Shown here: positions 7,289-15,732 of the stretch, piece after piece
How positions within the stretch are numbered: the stretch's first letter is position 1
Layout: each line of letters opens with the position of its first letter
NCBI GenBank assembly: GCA_020061465.1
Contig: JAGUYG010000065.1
Span: 1 to 32,123 of the forward strand
Length of the DNA stretch: 32,123 bases
Origin: Ignavibacteriales bacterium
Lineage (GTDB): Bacteria > Bacteroidota > Ignavibacteria > Ignavibacteriales > Ignavibacteriaceae
Direction: 5' to 3'
The notes under the pieces: model-generated
The model's input: only the letters and a program-made list of their open reading frames with translations
Told to the model about the DNA's origin: nothing
Database searches by the model: none
Made by a program: the position numbers and the translations under genes

Positions 7289-8839
7289 ATGGCTGATATA
7301 AGACCGGATGAAATTTCGGCTATACTAAAAAAACAATTAACCGGATTTGAGAGTGAAGTAGACATTTATGATGTTGGAACAGTTTTACAGGTTGGCGATG
7401 GTATAGCGAGAGTATACGGCTTATCAAGAGTTATGGCAAGCGAATTAGTTGAATTCCCGAATAACGTCTTCGGCATGGTTTTAAATCTTGATGAAGACAG
7501 CGTTGGATGCGTATTATTTGGCGACTCAACCTTGGTTAAGGAAGGTGATGTTGTTAAACGTACTAACCGGGTAGCATCCACGCCCGTTGGTAAACAAATG
7601 CTTGGAAGGGTTATTACTCCCTTAGGCTTGCCGATTGACGGCAAAGGAGCAATTCATTCGGACAAGTATCTGCCTATTGAAAGAAAAGCCCTTGGCGTAA
7701 TTCAAAGACAACCGGTAAAAGAGCCACTGCAAACAGGTATCACAGCAGTTGATGCAATGATTCCGATCGGTCGGGGGCAGAGAGAATTAATTATCGGCGA
7801 CCGCCAAACAGGTAAAACGGCGCTTGCTGTTGATACAATCATCAATCAACGGTTAACCCATTCGGAAGAGGCAGCCAAGCTCGGAATAAAACCTGTTTAT
7901 TGTATATATGTAGCTATCGGGCAAAAAAGTTCAACAATTGCTCAGGTAGTTGCAAAGCTGAATGAGCATGATGCAATGAGCTATACTACCGTAATTTCTG
8001 CTTCTGCATCCGAACCATCACCGCTGCAATTTATTGCACCCTATTCCGGGGCAACATTAGGCGAATATTTTAGAGATAACGGCAAACATGCCCTGGTAAT
8101 TTATGACGATCTCTCAAAACAGGCTGCTGCTTATCGAGAGCTTTCCTTGCTCTTAAGAAGACCTCCCGGACGAGAGGCTTATCCCGGTGACGTTTTCTAC
8201 CTTCATTCAAGATTATTAGAGCGTGCTTCAAAATTGAGTGACGATTTGGGCGGAGGCAGCTTAACTGCTCTGCCTATTATTGAAACCCAACAAGGTGATG
8301 TTTCTGCTTATATTCCCACTAATGTTATCTCGATTACCGACGGGCAAATTTATCTTGAATCAAATTTATTCAATGCCGGTGTAAGACCTGCTATTAATGT
8401 TGGTATTTCTGTATCGCGGGTTGGAGGCAATGCTCAAATAAAAGCAATGAAAAAAGTTGCCGGAACTCTTAAGCTCGACCTCGCTCAATATAGAGAGCTA
8501 GAAGCTTTCGCTAAATTTGGGTCCGACCTCGACAAAGCAACTAAGAAAACTCTTGCCAAAGGTGCAAGATTGGTTGAGCTTTTAAAGCAAGGGCAGTATT
8601 CTCCAATTCCGGTTGAAAAGCAGGTTGTATCGATTTATCTCGGAACTAATGGCTATCTTGACGATATTCCTGTAGCGGATGTAAAAAGATTTGAAAAAGA
8701 AGCACTTGAATTTTTCGAACTTAAATACAACGATGTATTGGAGACTATAAAAAAAGAAAAAGATTTATCTGAAAATACAATTTCCATAATTAAAAAAGCA
8801 GGAAACGAGTTCCTGGGCATATTCAAAAAAAGTGTCTGA
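7289..8839 (+). CDS. atpA: F1Fo ATP synthase subunit alpha
   Basis: Non-catalytic nucleotide-binding subunit of the F1 head. 516 residues. The P-loop is GDRQTGKT (170-177), the Walker B strand is ALVIYDD (268-274), and the arginine finger that reaches the catalytic site is R377 in [21 protein letters not shown] precedes the ATG at good spacing. The catalytic beta subunit (atpD) is not next to it; atpG follows and then ffh, so beta must be encoded elsewhere. Confidence 0.98.
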   Translation: MADIRPDEISAILKKQLTGFESEVDIYDVGTVLQVGDGIARVYGLSRVMASELVEFPNNVFGMVLNLDEDSVGCVLFGDSTLVKEGDVVKRTNRVASTPVGKQMLGRVITPLGLPIDGKGAIHSDKYLPIERKALGVIQRQPVKEPLQTGITAVDAMIPIGRGQRELIIGDRQTGKTALAVDTIINQRLTHSEEAAKLGIKPVYCIYVAIGQKSSTIAQVVAKLNEHDAMSYTTVISASASEPSPLQFIAPYSGATLGEYFRDNGKHALVIYDDLSKQAAAYRELSLLLRRPPGREAYPGDVFYLHSRLLERASKLSDDLGGGSLTALPIIETQQGDVSAYIPTNVISITDGQIYLESNLFNAGVRPAINVGISVSRVGGNAQIKAMKKVAGTLKLDLAQYRELEAFAKFGSDLDKATKKTLAKGARLVELLKQGQYSPIPVEKQVVSIYLGTNGYLDDIPVADVKRFEKEALEFFELKYNDVLETIKKEKDLSENTISIIKKAGNEFLGIFKKSV

Positions 8840-8860
8840 TTTCATTTTCAATATTAGTTA

Positions 8861-9736
8861 ATGGCAACACTAAGAGACATAAAAAGAAGAATAAAAGGAG
8901 TTCAAAGCACACAGAAGATTACTAAAGCGATGAAAATGGTTGCCGCTGTAAAATTGCGACGCGCTCAGGGATCTGTTATAAATGCCAGACCGTATGCCCG
9001 GAATATAAACTTGATGTTTTCACGATTGGTCTCGGAAGAAGATAGACTTAGCCACAAGCTGATAGCCGAACGTGAAGAAAAAAATATTGCCGTAGTTGTT
9101 GTAACTGCAGATAGAGGTCTGTGCGGTTCGTTCAATACTAACATAATTAAAGAAGGTGTTAGATTTGTAGAAGAACTTAAACGCGATGGAATCAGTTCAT
9201 CTATTTATTGTGTGGGTAAAAAAGGATTCGATTACTTTAGTAAACGAGGTTACAACCTGTTTGGTAAAACAACCGGATTATTTTCAGCATTACACTTCAA
9301 TTATGCCGTAAACATTTATAACGAATTGACGCAACAATTTTTAAGCGGAAAATTCGACAAGATTGCAATCATTTATAATGAATTTAAATCTATCATTCAA
9401 CAGAAAATTATAATTGAGCAGTATTTGCCTATTCCTGTATCCGGCGGTGATAACTCCGAATTCTTAATCGGTGCAAATTACATCTTTGAACCAAGTCAAA
9501 AATATATTTTTGAGTATTTGGTTCCTAAGCATTTAGAAGCACAAATGTGGCGGGTGCTGCTGGAATCTAATGCAGCCGAGCTTGGTGCTCGAATGACCGC
9601 AATGGATAACGCCACAACAAATGCAAAGGAATTGATTAGAACTCTTCAGTTGAAATATAATAAAGAAAGACAAGCTGCTATAACAAAAGAAATTCTTGAA
9701 ATAGTATCGGGAGCTAATGCACTTAGTACAAAGTAA
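8861..9736 (+). CDS. atpG: F1Fo ATP synthase subunit gamma
   Basis: The central rotating shaft. 291 residues. The N-terminal coiled-coil helix begins MATLRDIKRRIKGVQ and continues TKAMKMVAAVKLRRAQ. The middle Rossmann-like part contains VVTADRGLCGSFNTN, and the C-terminal helix has the conserved GARMTAMDNATTNA. It is the last atp gene here; atpD and atpC do not follow. ffh starts 40 bases later, so atp and translation genes may share a transcript. Confidence 0.97.
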   Translation: MATLRDIKRRIKGVQSTQKITKAMKMVAAVKLRRAQGSVINARPYARNINLMFSRLVSEEDRLSHKLIAEREEKNIAVVVVTADRGLCGSFNTNIIKEGVRFVEELKRDGISSSIYCVGKKGFDYFSKRGYNLFGKTTGLFSALHFNYAVNIYNELTQQFLSGKFDKIAIIYNEFKSIIQQKIIIEQYLPIPVSGGDNSEFLIGANYIFEPSQKYIFEYLVPKHLEAQMWRVLLESNAAELGARMTAMDNATTNAKELIRTLQLKYNKERQAAITKEILEIVSGANALSTK

Positions 9737-9776
9737 TTTTTTCTTACTCAAAAAATTGAACCGGATTTGATAGCAA

Positions 9777-11102
9777 ATGTTTGAAGATTTATCGATAAAG
9801 TTAGAATCGGCATTAAAGAAAATCCGCGGGCAGGGAAAACTTACTGAGAAAAATATTTCTGATAGTTTACGGGAGATAAGACGCATTCTTCTTGATGCCG
9901 ACGTGAACTATAAGGTTGCAAAAGAGTTCATTGATAATGTGACAATTAAAGCCTTAGGCAAGGAAGTTATTGCATCAATAACACCCGGACAATTAATAAC
10001 TAGAATCATTTTCGATGAATTGGTATCGCTGTTAGGCGGCAGTTTTACCGAATTAAAATTAAGCGGTTCAGGTCTTACCACAATTCTTGTGGTCGGGCTG
10101 CAGGGTTCGGGTAAAACTACATTTAGCGGCAAGCTTGCAAAAAAATTAAAAACCGGCGGACGGAAAGTTTTGCTTGTTGCAGCAGATGTTTACAGACCGG
10201 CAGCTATTGAGCAATTAAATGTATTAGGCAGTCAGATAGATGTTCATGTTTTCTCGCTTGAAGAAAAAGATGCAATAAAAACTGTTACCGGAGCGCTTTC
10301 TTTTGCCAAAAATAACGGGTATAATACCATCATAATTGATACGGCAGGCAGGCTTCATATTGATGAACTGATGATGAATGAAGTATCGCGTATCAAAGAA
10401 ATTTCTTTGCCTACTGAAACTCTGTTTGTTGTTGATTCAATGACAGGACAGGATGCCGTAAATTCAGCAAAGGCATTTAACGAAGTAGTAAATTTTAACG
10501 GTATAGTACTTACTAAATTAGATGGAGACGCGAGAGGTGGTGCCGCACTCTCTATTCGCTCTGTTGTTGGTAAGCCTATAAAATTTATCTCAAACGGTGA
10601 GAAGCTCGATTCATTAGAACCCTTTTATCCGGATCGATTGGCTTCCAGAATTTTAGGCAAAGGCGATGTTGTATCGCTTGTTGAGAAGGCTCAGGCAAGC
10701 TTCGATGAGGCAGAAGCGGCAAGGTTGGAAGAAAAGTTACGAAAAAATAAATTTGATTTTGAAGATTTTCTTAAGCAAATTAAAGTCATTAAGAAAATGG
10801 GTTCTCTATCTTCCCTGCTCGGAATGATCCCCGGGCTTGGTTCTCAGCTAAAAAATGCTAATATTGACGATAGAGCACTCATAAAAGTTGAGGCTATTAT
10901 TAACTCAATGACAATTCAAGAGCGTACTTCTCCCAAAATTTTGAATGGCGGAAGGCGAAAAAGAATTGCGAGAGGCAGCGGAACATCTGTTCAGGATGTT
11001 AATAGGCTCATAAAACAATTTGAAGAAATGAAAAGAATGATGTCAAAACTAAGCAATAAAAGTTTTGGCAATTCAGTTTTAAATAAAATAAATATTAATT
11101 AG
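9777..11102 (+). CDS. ffh: Signal recognition particle protein Ffh (SRP54)
   Basis: Binds signal peptides of nascent membrane proteins together with 4.5S RNA and delivers ribosomes to FtsY. 441 residues. The N domain is about 1-90. The GTPase domain has G1 GLQGSGKTT (107-115), DVYRPAA (137-143), DTAGR (188-192) and TKLDGDARGG (246-255). The M domain is about 300-441, with the RNA-binding helix-turn-helix around RRKRIARGSG (393-402) and a methionine-rich EEMKRMM (416-422). The M domain ends soon after this helix, without the long methionine-rich tail of some homologues. No SRP RNA gene was recognised nearby. Confidence 0.97.
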   Translation: MFEDLSIKLESALKKIRGQGKLTEKNISDSLREIRRILLDADVNYKVAKEFIDNVTIKALGKEVIASITPGQLITRIIFDELVSLLGGSFTELKLSGSGLTTILVVGLQGSGKTTFSGKLAKKLKTGGRKVLLVAADVYRPAAIEQLNVLGSQIDVHVFSLEEKDAIKTVTGALSFAKNNGYNTIIIDTAGRLHIDELMMNEVSRIKEISLPTETLFVVDSMTGQDAVNSAKAFNEVVNFNGIVLTKLDGDARGGAALSIRSVVGKPIKFISNGEKLDSLEPFYPDRLASRILGKGDVVSLVEKAQASFDEAEAARLEEKLRKNKFDFEDFLKQIKVIKKMGSLSSLLGMIPGLGSQLKNANIDDRALIKVEAIINSMTIQERTSPKILNGGRRKRIARGSGTSVQDVNRLIKQFEEMKRMMSKLSNKSFGNSVLNKININ

Positions 11103-11120
11103 CACAATAGAATAATATTC

Positions 11121-11125
11121 GGAGG
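11121..11125 (+). promoter_or_regulatory. Ribosome binding site for the TTG start of rpsP
   Basis: GGAGG lies 10 bases before TTG 11136. The protein then begins [11 protein letters not shown], the exact family N-terminus, so the non-ATG start is well supported. Confidence 0.8.
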
Positions 11126-11135
11126 TTCAAATAAT

Positions 11136-11642
11136 TTGGCAGTTAAGTTAAGACTTAAAAGGATGGGAAAGAAAAAGCAGCCTATTTACAAGGTGGTTGC
11201 CGCGGATTCAAGGTCTCCTCGCGACGGAAAATTTTTAGAAGCGATTGGATTATATAATCCTTTAACAAATCCATCTACAATTGATATAAAAGAAGACAGA
11301 GCAGTGTACTGGCTAAATGTAGGTGCCCAACCGACAAACACAGTAAAAAGTTTGTTAAGCAAGAAGGGGATTCTGTTAAAACGGGATTTACAGAAGCGCG
11401 GATTACCTGAAGAAAAAATTCGTGAAGAATTAGAAAAATGGGAAAAGCTGAACGAAGGAAAAACTAAAAGCGCCGTTTCGAAGAAGAAAGCTGTTTCGCA
11501 GCCAACTGAAGAAACTGTGGATACCCTTGCAGTAGAAGAAGTTTCACAAGAAAAAGCCAGTGAAGAAATAGAAAATAAAGATGTAAGTACAACAGAAGTG
11601 AAGGGTGCTGCTTCTGATGAAAAACCTGCTGAAACCGAGTAG
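11136..11642 (+). CDS. rpsP: Ribosomal protein bS16 with long acidic C-terminal tail
   Basis: Small-subunit protein bS16. Residues 1 to about 85 are the normal domain ([41 protein letters not shown]). The other half, about 85-168, is an extension. It starts with a charged helix ([18 protein letters not shown]), then becomes a low-complexity, Glu/Ala/Lys/Ser-rich tail. bS16 is usually 80-100 residues; such tails occur in Bacteroidota relatives and their role is unknown. It starts with TTG. It heads the canonical rpsP-khpA-rimM-trmD-rplS cluster behind ffh. Confidence 0.96.
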   Translation: MAVKLRLKRMGKKKQPIYKVVAADSRSPRDGKFLEAIGLYNPLTNPSTIDIKEDRAVYWLNVGAQPTNTVKSLLSKKGILLKRDLQKRGLPEEKIREELEKWEKLNEGKTKSAVSKKKAVSQPTEETVDTLAVEEVSQEKASEEIENKDVSTTEVKGAASDEKPAETE

Positions 11643-11726
11643 CTGATTAAGCATCTGTTCAACGGGCAATTCTTCTGTACCTAATTTCTAAAAGCTCCCG
11701 TGCTCTAATATAGGAGGCTTCTTTCT

Positions 11727-11960
11727 ATGAAAGAATTCATTGAATATATCGCAAAGCATTTGGTAGACAATCCGGACAGCGTTGTGGTTGAGGAGAAAAA
11801 TCCCGAAGAAAAAAAAGTAGTTCTCTCCTTAAAAGTGCAGGCTGACGACGTCGGGAAGGTGATTGGCAAACAGGGTAAAACTGCCCAGGCTATGCGTACT
11901 CTTTTAACGGCAATTGCTGCTAAAGAGGGTAAACGGGCTATTTTAGAAATTTTGGATTAA
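11727..11960 (+). CDS. khpA: RNA-binding protein KhpA (KH domain)
   Basis: A 77-residue single KH-domain protein that binds RNA and is linked to ribosome biogenesis and, in Gram-positives, cell-size control with KhpB. The KH loop is VIGKQGKTA, with the GxxG at 47-50. A strong AGGAGG precedes the ATG by 9 bases. It sits between rpsP and rimM as in many bacteria. The 84-base gap from rpsP has no open frame of interest. Confidence 0.95.
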   Translation: MKEFIEYIAKHLVDNPDSVVVEEKNPEEKKVVLSLKVQADDVGKVIGKQGKTAQAMRTLLTAIAAKEGKRAILEILD

Positions 11961-11981
11961 CTACTGCTGACAACGCTTTAC

Positions 11982-12500
11982 GTGAGTGACTTCTTTTTAA
12001 TTGCTAAAATTGTTTCTGCTTACGGGAAAAAAGGTTTTCTTCGTATTACTTCATTTTCCGATTTTCCCGAACGATTTTTCAATCTTGAAAAAGTTTTTAT
12101 CGATTTTTTTGATCAAAAGAAAAAATTTATAGTCGAGGAAATTAAAAAACACAAAAACTTCTTTACTATTAAATTCAAAAATTTTGATAGCGACAGTGAT
12201 GTTAAAATACTAATTGACAAAGATATTTTTGTTTCCGCTGAAGACTCGGTTAAGATTCCTAATGGATATTTTTTTGTGCATGACTTAATTGGAAGCAAAG
12301 TAATCAGGAATGGATTATTAATCGGAAATATAAAGGATGTTTTATCTTTTCCTGCTAACGATGTATATGTAATTGTAGATTTAAAAGGAGATGAAATACT
12401 TCTGCCGGCTGTTAAGAGCTTAATTAAGTCGTTCGATCCTAGCGATAAAATTCTTGTTCTTAACTCTGGCGAAGCATTGTTCGAAGATGATGAGAATTGA
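11982..12500 (+). CDS. rimM: Ribosome maturation factor RimM
   Basis: Assists 30S head assembly by binding uS19. 172 residues from a GTG start (MSDFFLIAKIVSAYGKKGFLRI). The N-terminal RimM beta-barrel is about 1-85 and the C-terminal PRC-barrel about 90-170 (FVHDLIGSKV; DVYVIVDLKGDEILLPAVKS). No strong ribosome site is visible before the GTG, but no ATG sits nearby in frame. It overlaps trmD by 11 bases. Sequence is divergent, yet domain order and position make the call firm. Confidence 0.92.
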   Translation: MSDFFLIAKIVSAYGKKGFLRITSFSDFPERFFNLEKVFIDFFDQKKKFIVEEIKKHKNFFTIKFKNFDSDSDVKILIDKDIFVSAEDSVKIPNGYFFVHDLIGSKVIRNGLLIGNIKDVLSFPANDVYVIVDLKGDEILLPAVKSLIKSFDPSDKILVLNSGEALFEDDEN

Positions 12501-13191
12501 TATTATTACAGCGGTTCCGGAATTTTTTTCGAGTCCGCTCGGCTCAAGTATTTTAAAAAGAGCACAGGATAAAAAAAGAGTTGAGATATTTGTTCACAAT
12601 TTGAGAGACTATGCTTTCAACAAGCATAGACAGATAGACGATAAGCCGTTCGCCGGTGGTGCAGGCATGGTTCTCAAACCCGAACCGTTCTTTGAGTGTA
12701 TTGAAACGCTGTTGCAGCAAAGGAAGTACGAACATATAGTTTTTCTTACGCCAAAGGGAAAAATATTTAATCAGCAAATTGCAAACAGGCTTTCTCTGGC
12801 AAATAACATAATAATTATTGCAGGGCATTATAAAGATATTGATGACCGCGTAAGAGAAAAGTTTGCTACCGATGAATTATCAATCGGCAACTTTGTCCTT
12901 ACCGGCGGAGAAATTCCTGCATTGATGATTGTAGATGCAATCGTTCGGCTTATACCGGGCGTACTTAATGACAGCGAATCAGCATTAGATGATTCATTCC
13001 AGGACGGGGAAAAAATTGAAGCCCCCTGTTATACAAGACCTGCAGAATACAGAGGAATGAAAGTTCCGGATGTTCTTTTATCGGGGAACGAAAAAGAAGT
13101 AAAAAAATGGAAAGAAGAACAATCAAAAATTTTAACCAAGAAATGGAGAAATTATAATAAAAGTGGAGAAAATGATGGTGAACATAAATAA
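12490..13191 (+). CDS. trmD: tRNA (guanine-N1-)-methyltransferase TrmD
   Basis: SPOUT-family, AdoMet-dependent enzyme making m1G37, which prevents +1 frameshifting. I start at ATG 12490 ([10 protein letters not shown], 233 residues); ATG 12487 and an upstream extension from 12454 also read in frame but lie inside rimM. Diagnostic blocks are [30 protein letters not shown], the trefoil-knot AdoMet site [13 protein letters not shown] and the C-terminal [21 protein letters not shown]. The last 17 bases overlap rplS. Confidence 0.97.
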   Translation: MRIDIITAVPEFFSSPLGSSILKRAQDKKRVEIFVHNLRDYAFNKHRQIDDKPFAGGAGMVLKPEPFFECIETLLQQRKYEHIVFLTPKGKIFNQQIANRLSLANNIIIIAGHYKDIDDRVREKFATDELSIGNFVLTGGEIPALMIVDAIVRLIPGVLNDSESALDDSFQDGEKIEAPCYTRPAEYRGMKVPDVLLSGNEKEVKKWKEEQSKILTKKWRNYNKSGENDGEHK

Positions 13192-13522
13192 AATATTACC
13201 CGAACAACTGAAAGAAGATATTCCCGCCTTTGCACCGGGTGATCATATCAGAGTTCATGTTAGAGTTATTGAAGGTGATAAGGAAAGAATACAGCCTTTT
13301 GAAGGTGACGTAATAAGTATTAGAGGCGCAGGTATTAACCGCACCTTTACAGTACGGAAAATTTCCAGCGGCGTTGGCGTTGAAAGAATCTTCCCGCTGC
13401 ACTCACCTAAGATTGCAAAAATTGACCTCCTTAAGCAAGGAAACGTACGAAGAGCTAAACTGTATTATCTTCGTAAACTTTCCGGTAAAGCTGCAAGGAT
13501 CAAATCGAAAGTATCTTCTTAG
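13175..13522 (+). CDS. rplS: Ribosomal protein bL19
   Basis: Large-subunit protein at the 30S/50S interface. 115 residues from ATG 13175, the normal length, with [41 protein letters not shown] and [14 protein letters not shown] 13163 and ATG 13172 are in frame too, but GGAG at 13165-13168 gives the best spacing to 13175. It ends the translation cluster and an intrinsic terminator follows 12 bases after the stop. Confidence 0.97.
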   Translation: MVNINKILPEQLKEDIPAFAPGDHIRVHVRVIEGDKERIQPFEGDVISIRGAGINRTFTVRKISSGVGVERIFPLHSPKIAKIDLLKQGNVRRAKLYYLRKLSGKAARIKSKVSS

Positions 13523-13534
13523 AGCTTCAAATAG

Positions 13535-13565
13535 AGGCGCATCATGTATGCGCCTTAATTTTTTC
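13535..13565 (+). terminator. Rho-independent terminator after rplS
   Basis: AGGCGCAT (13535-13542) pairs perfectly with ATGCGCCT (13548-13555) across a 5-base loop, followed by TAATTTTTTC. This is the only textbook intrinsic terminator for the long plus-strand block. Confidence 0.9.
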
Positions 13566-13658
13566 ATTCTGAAATAAATTCTAATGGGCTTGGATATTAT
13601 TTATTATCGAACCGTTGGGTTTTCTGTCAACTTTAAATTTTGTATACAAGGAATATAG

Positions 13659-14417
13659 ATGGTTGTTATAGCATCCGATAATATTTTTATGCGCTTATTA
13701 AGAAGTACATTGGATGAAAACCCGAATTTTCAAATCCGCCATCGAGCTTCTGCGCTAATTACTAAGGACTTATTAGCCGATGAAAATGCAATAGGATTTA
13801 TACCCACGATGGATTTAATTAACTATAATAAATTATTTGTATCAAAATCTATCGGACTCTCCTTTGAAGGGAGCTTGTGCAATTCATATATTTATTTTAA
13901 GGAGAAAGAAAAGCAGATAGACAGCATTCATCTTTTGGGAGATGTATCTTCTGTTGAGGTTATATTAACGAAGCTGCTTTTTAAAGAAAATTATTATACC
14001 GATGTTGAAGTGAATTTGTCGGCTTCGAAACAAACTTCGGATGATATTAATTTTATTCTTACGGGAGATGAAAATTTCAAAGACGATAAATTTTTAAATG
14101 GGATTAGTTTCTCAGAGGAGATGATCGAGTCATTAAATCTTCCGTTCGTAAATTATGTTTTAGCTTCGCGCAGCAGCGAAGCACTTAAAGAAGCAAATGA
14201 AAAATTGAAAAGCCAGAACGAAAAAATTTATGAGAAAATTGCTTCAGGTAACTTTGGCGATGAATTAACCATGAATGCAAAAAAGTATATCGCGGAAAAC
14301 ATTTCATCTTTAGTGCTGGAGTTTGAAGAGCAAGATGTGGAAGGAATAAAACAACTGCTATACTTACCTTATTACCACGGACTTATTAATGATATTGTTG
14401 AAATTAAATTAGTCTGA
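13659..14417 (+). CDS. Divergent MqnA/VitK2-biosynthesis-like (periplasmic-binding fold) protein
   Basis: 252 residues, no signal peptide, AAGGA 6 bases before the ATG. I place it by pattern in the MqnA/MqnD superfamily. AIGFIPTMDLI (44-54) fits the MqnA 'LIPSIEY' strand, and the next 60 residues follow the same order of blocks (GLSFEGSLCNSYIYF, then HLLGDVSSVEVILTKLLF). INFILTGDENF matches 'LLIGDEAL', and SLNLPFVNYVLASRS matches the 'TGLPFVFAVWA' region. The N-terminal active-site block of MqnA (YLNA) is not recognisable, and the Pro-Ser pair reads Pro-Thr, so chorismate dehydratase activity is doubtful. It stands alone between a terminator and a convergent operon. A conserved binding protein of the same fold is the fair reading. 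Confidence 0.5.
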   Translation: MVVIASDNIFMRLLRSTLDENPNFQIRHRASALITKDLLADENAIGFIPTMDLINYNKLFVSKSIGLSFEGSLCNSYIYFKEKEKQIDSIHLLGDVSSVEVILTKLLFKENYYTDVEVNLSASKQTSDDINFILTGDENFKDDKFLNGISFSEEMIESLNLPFVNYVLASRSSEALKEANEKLKSQNEKIYEKIASGNFGDELTMNAKKYIAENISSLVLEFEEQDVEGIKQLLYLPYYHGLINDIVEIKLV

Positions 14418-14469
14418 TGAAGTCGCTGATTTTGACCGTGAAAGTGGTACGCAGGTAACTTAATAGTGT

Positions 14470-14504
14470 AACCTCCAACGTCCAAGGCAGCGACGTTGGA
14501 GGTT
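14470..14504. terminator. Hairpin between convergent genes (bidirectional terminator or dispersed repeat)
   Basis: AACCTCCAACGTC (14470-14482) and GACGTTGGAGGTT (14492-14504) form a perfect 13-bp stem with a 9-base loop. It lies between the ends of the MqnA-like gene and serA. No long T-run follows on either strand, so it may also be a dispersed palindrome that happens to insulate the two genes. Confidence 0.65.
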
Positions 14505-14524
14505 TATCGAAGGTCGAACAGATT

Positions 14525-15715
14525 TTATACTGCAACATGAGAAATACTTAACACATTTGGGTTTTCGCGCATCTTTTTCAACATTTCTGCTGTAGCTGCC
14601 GTTCTTAACTTCATTGTGCAGCATGCAACAACACCGCCTTCAAATATAATATTTTCTATCTCTTCTATGTTTATGTTTCCTTCTCTTATGATAGCTAAAA
14701 TAGCTGCCAGCACACCAGGTCTATCGTAGTGCTTAACAACTAACTGGTAATGCGCATCGGAAATTTTTGCGCGGTTTACCCAATGCGCAATTATTCCGCT
14801 GGTAACATAATCGCGGATTATTCTAACAGTTTCTTCGGCAACCGCATTTTGCGCCTGCTCGGTAGATGCACCTATATGATGCGTAACGTAAACGTTCGGA
14901 ATAGATTGAAGCGGCGATTTTACTTCACCGGCTTTTCCTTCAGGCTCATCTTTAAATACATCCAATGCTACTCTCAGGTTCTTTTCTTTAATAGCTTCAA
15001 TCAGTGCATTCTCATCTATTATTTCGGTTCTTGCTGTATTGATGAGCAGGGCATTTGGTTTCATAAAGCCAAACATTTCTTTATTGAAAAGCCCCCGGGT
15101 TTGAGGGGTAAGAGGTAAGTGAATTGTTACTATATCGCATATTGGAAGAATTTGATCCATCTCTGAAAAGTCTTTAATTGCTACTCCTTCAATTCTTGAG
15201 ATGTCCTTTCCGTAAACATTCATCTCAAAAGCTAAAGCTCGTTTAGCAACTTCTTTACCAATATTTCCTACACCAATTATGCCGAGGTTTTTTCCTTTTA
15301 ATCCCTCAGCCTTCGAATATTCGGCTTTATTCCATTTACCGCTTCTGAAATCGATTACGGTATCGGGAATTCTTCTATCAAGGCTTACCATCAAACCGAT
15401 TGCTAATTCGGCTACCGCTACCGAATTCATACCGGGACAATTTGCCACATAAACACCTTTTTGATTTGCTGCAGAAATATTTATGTTATTAACTCCGGCT
15501 CCTGCTCTAATTATTAAATTTAGGCTGCTGCTTGAATTAATTGTTTCTGCATTAACGATTGTAGATCTTACCACAAGTATATCGACTTCTTTTGCTGCTT
15601 CAGGCAGATCTTTTTCACCCAGCTTCGGGGAATAAATTACTTCCAGATCGAGATTCTTTAATTGCTCTATGTAAGCTTCAGGAAATTTATCGGCTATCAA
15701 CACTTTTACTTTCAT
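14525..15715 (-). CDS. serA: D-3-phosphoglycerate dehydrogenase
   Basis: First step of serine synthesis: oxidises 3-phosphoglycerate to 3-phosphohydroxypyruvate with NAD+. 396 residues, the short form. The 2-hydroxyacid dehydrogenase core has GVGNIG (148-153) for NAD, with catalytic R229 (NTART), E257 (KDEP) and H280 (HHIGAS). A C-terminal ACT domain (about 323-396; HYDRPGVLAAILAIIREGNINI) suggests feedback by serine. The intervening ASB domain of the long form is missing. A good AAGGGTG precedes the ATG. It is the last gene of a four-gene minus-strand operon; serB and serC are not nearby. Confidence 0.94.
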   Translation of the reverse strand: MKVKVLIADKFPEAYIEQLKNLDLEVIYSPKLGEKDLPEAAKEVDILVVRSTIVNAETINSSSSLNLIIRAGAGVNNINISAANQKGVYVANCPGMNSVAVAELAIGLMVSLDRRIPDTVIDFRSGKWNKAEYSKAEGLKGKNLGIIGVGNIGKEVAKRALAFEMNVYGKDISRIEGVAIKDFSEMDQILPICDIVTIHLPLTPQTRGLFNKEMFGFMKPNALLINTARTEIIDENALIEAIKEKNLRVALDVFKDEPEGKAGEVKSPLQSIPNVYVTHHIGASTEQAQNAVAEETVRIIRDYVTSGIIAHWVNRAKISDAHYQLVVKHYDRPGVLAAILAIIREGNINIEEIENIIFEGGVVACCTMKLRTAATAEMLKKMRENPNVLSISHVAV

Positions 15716-15732
15716 GATTTCACCCTTTTATT

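Noticed and set aside
11186-11662. 158-residue minus-strand frame opposite rpsP
   Set aside because: Shadow of the low-complexity rpsP tail; no family features.
11662-11701. ACGGG...CCCGT stem in the rpsP-khpA gap
   Set aside because: Only 5 bp with a 30-base loop; not distinguishable from chance.
13374-13577. 67-residue frame overlapping the end of rplS
   Set aside because: Out of frame with rplS, runs through the terminator hairpin, and has no ribosome site.
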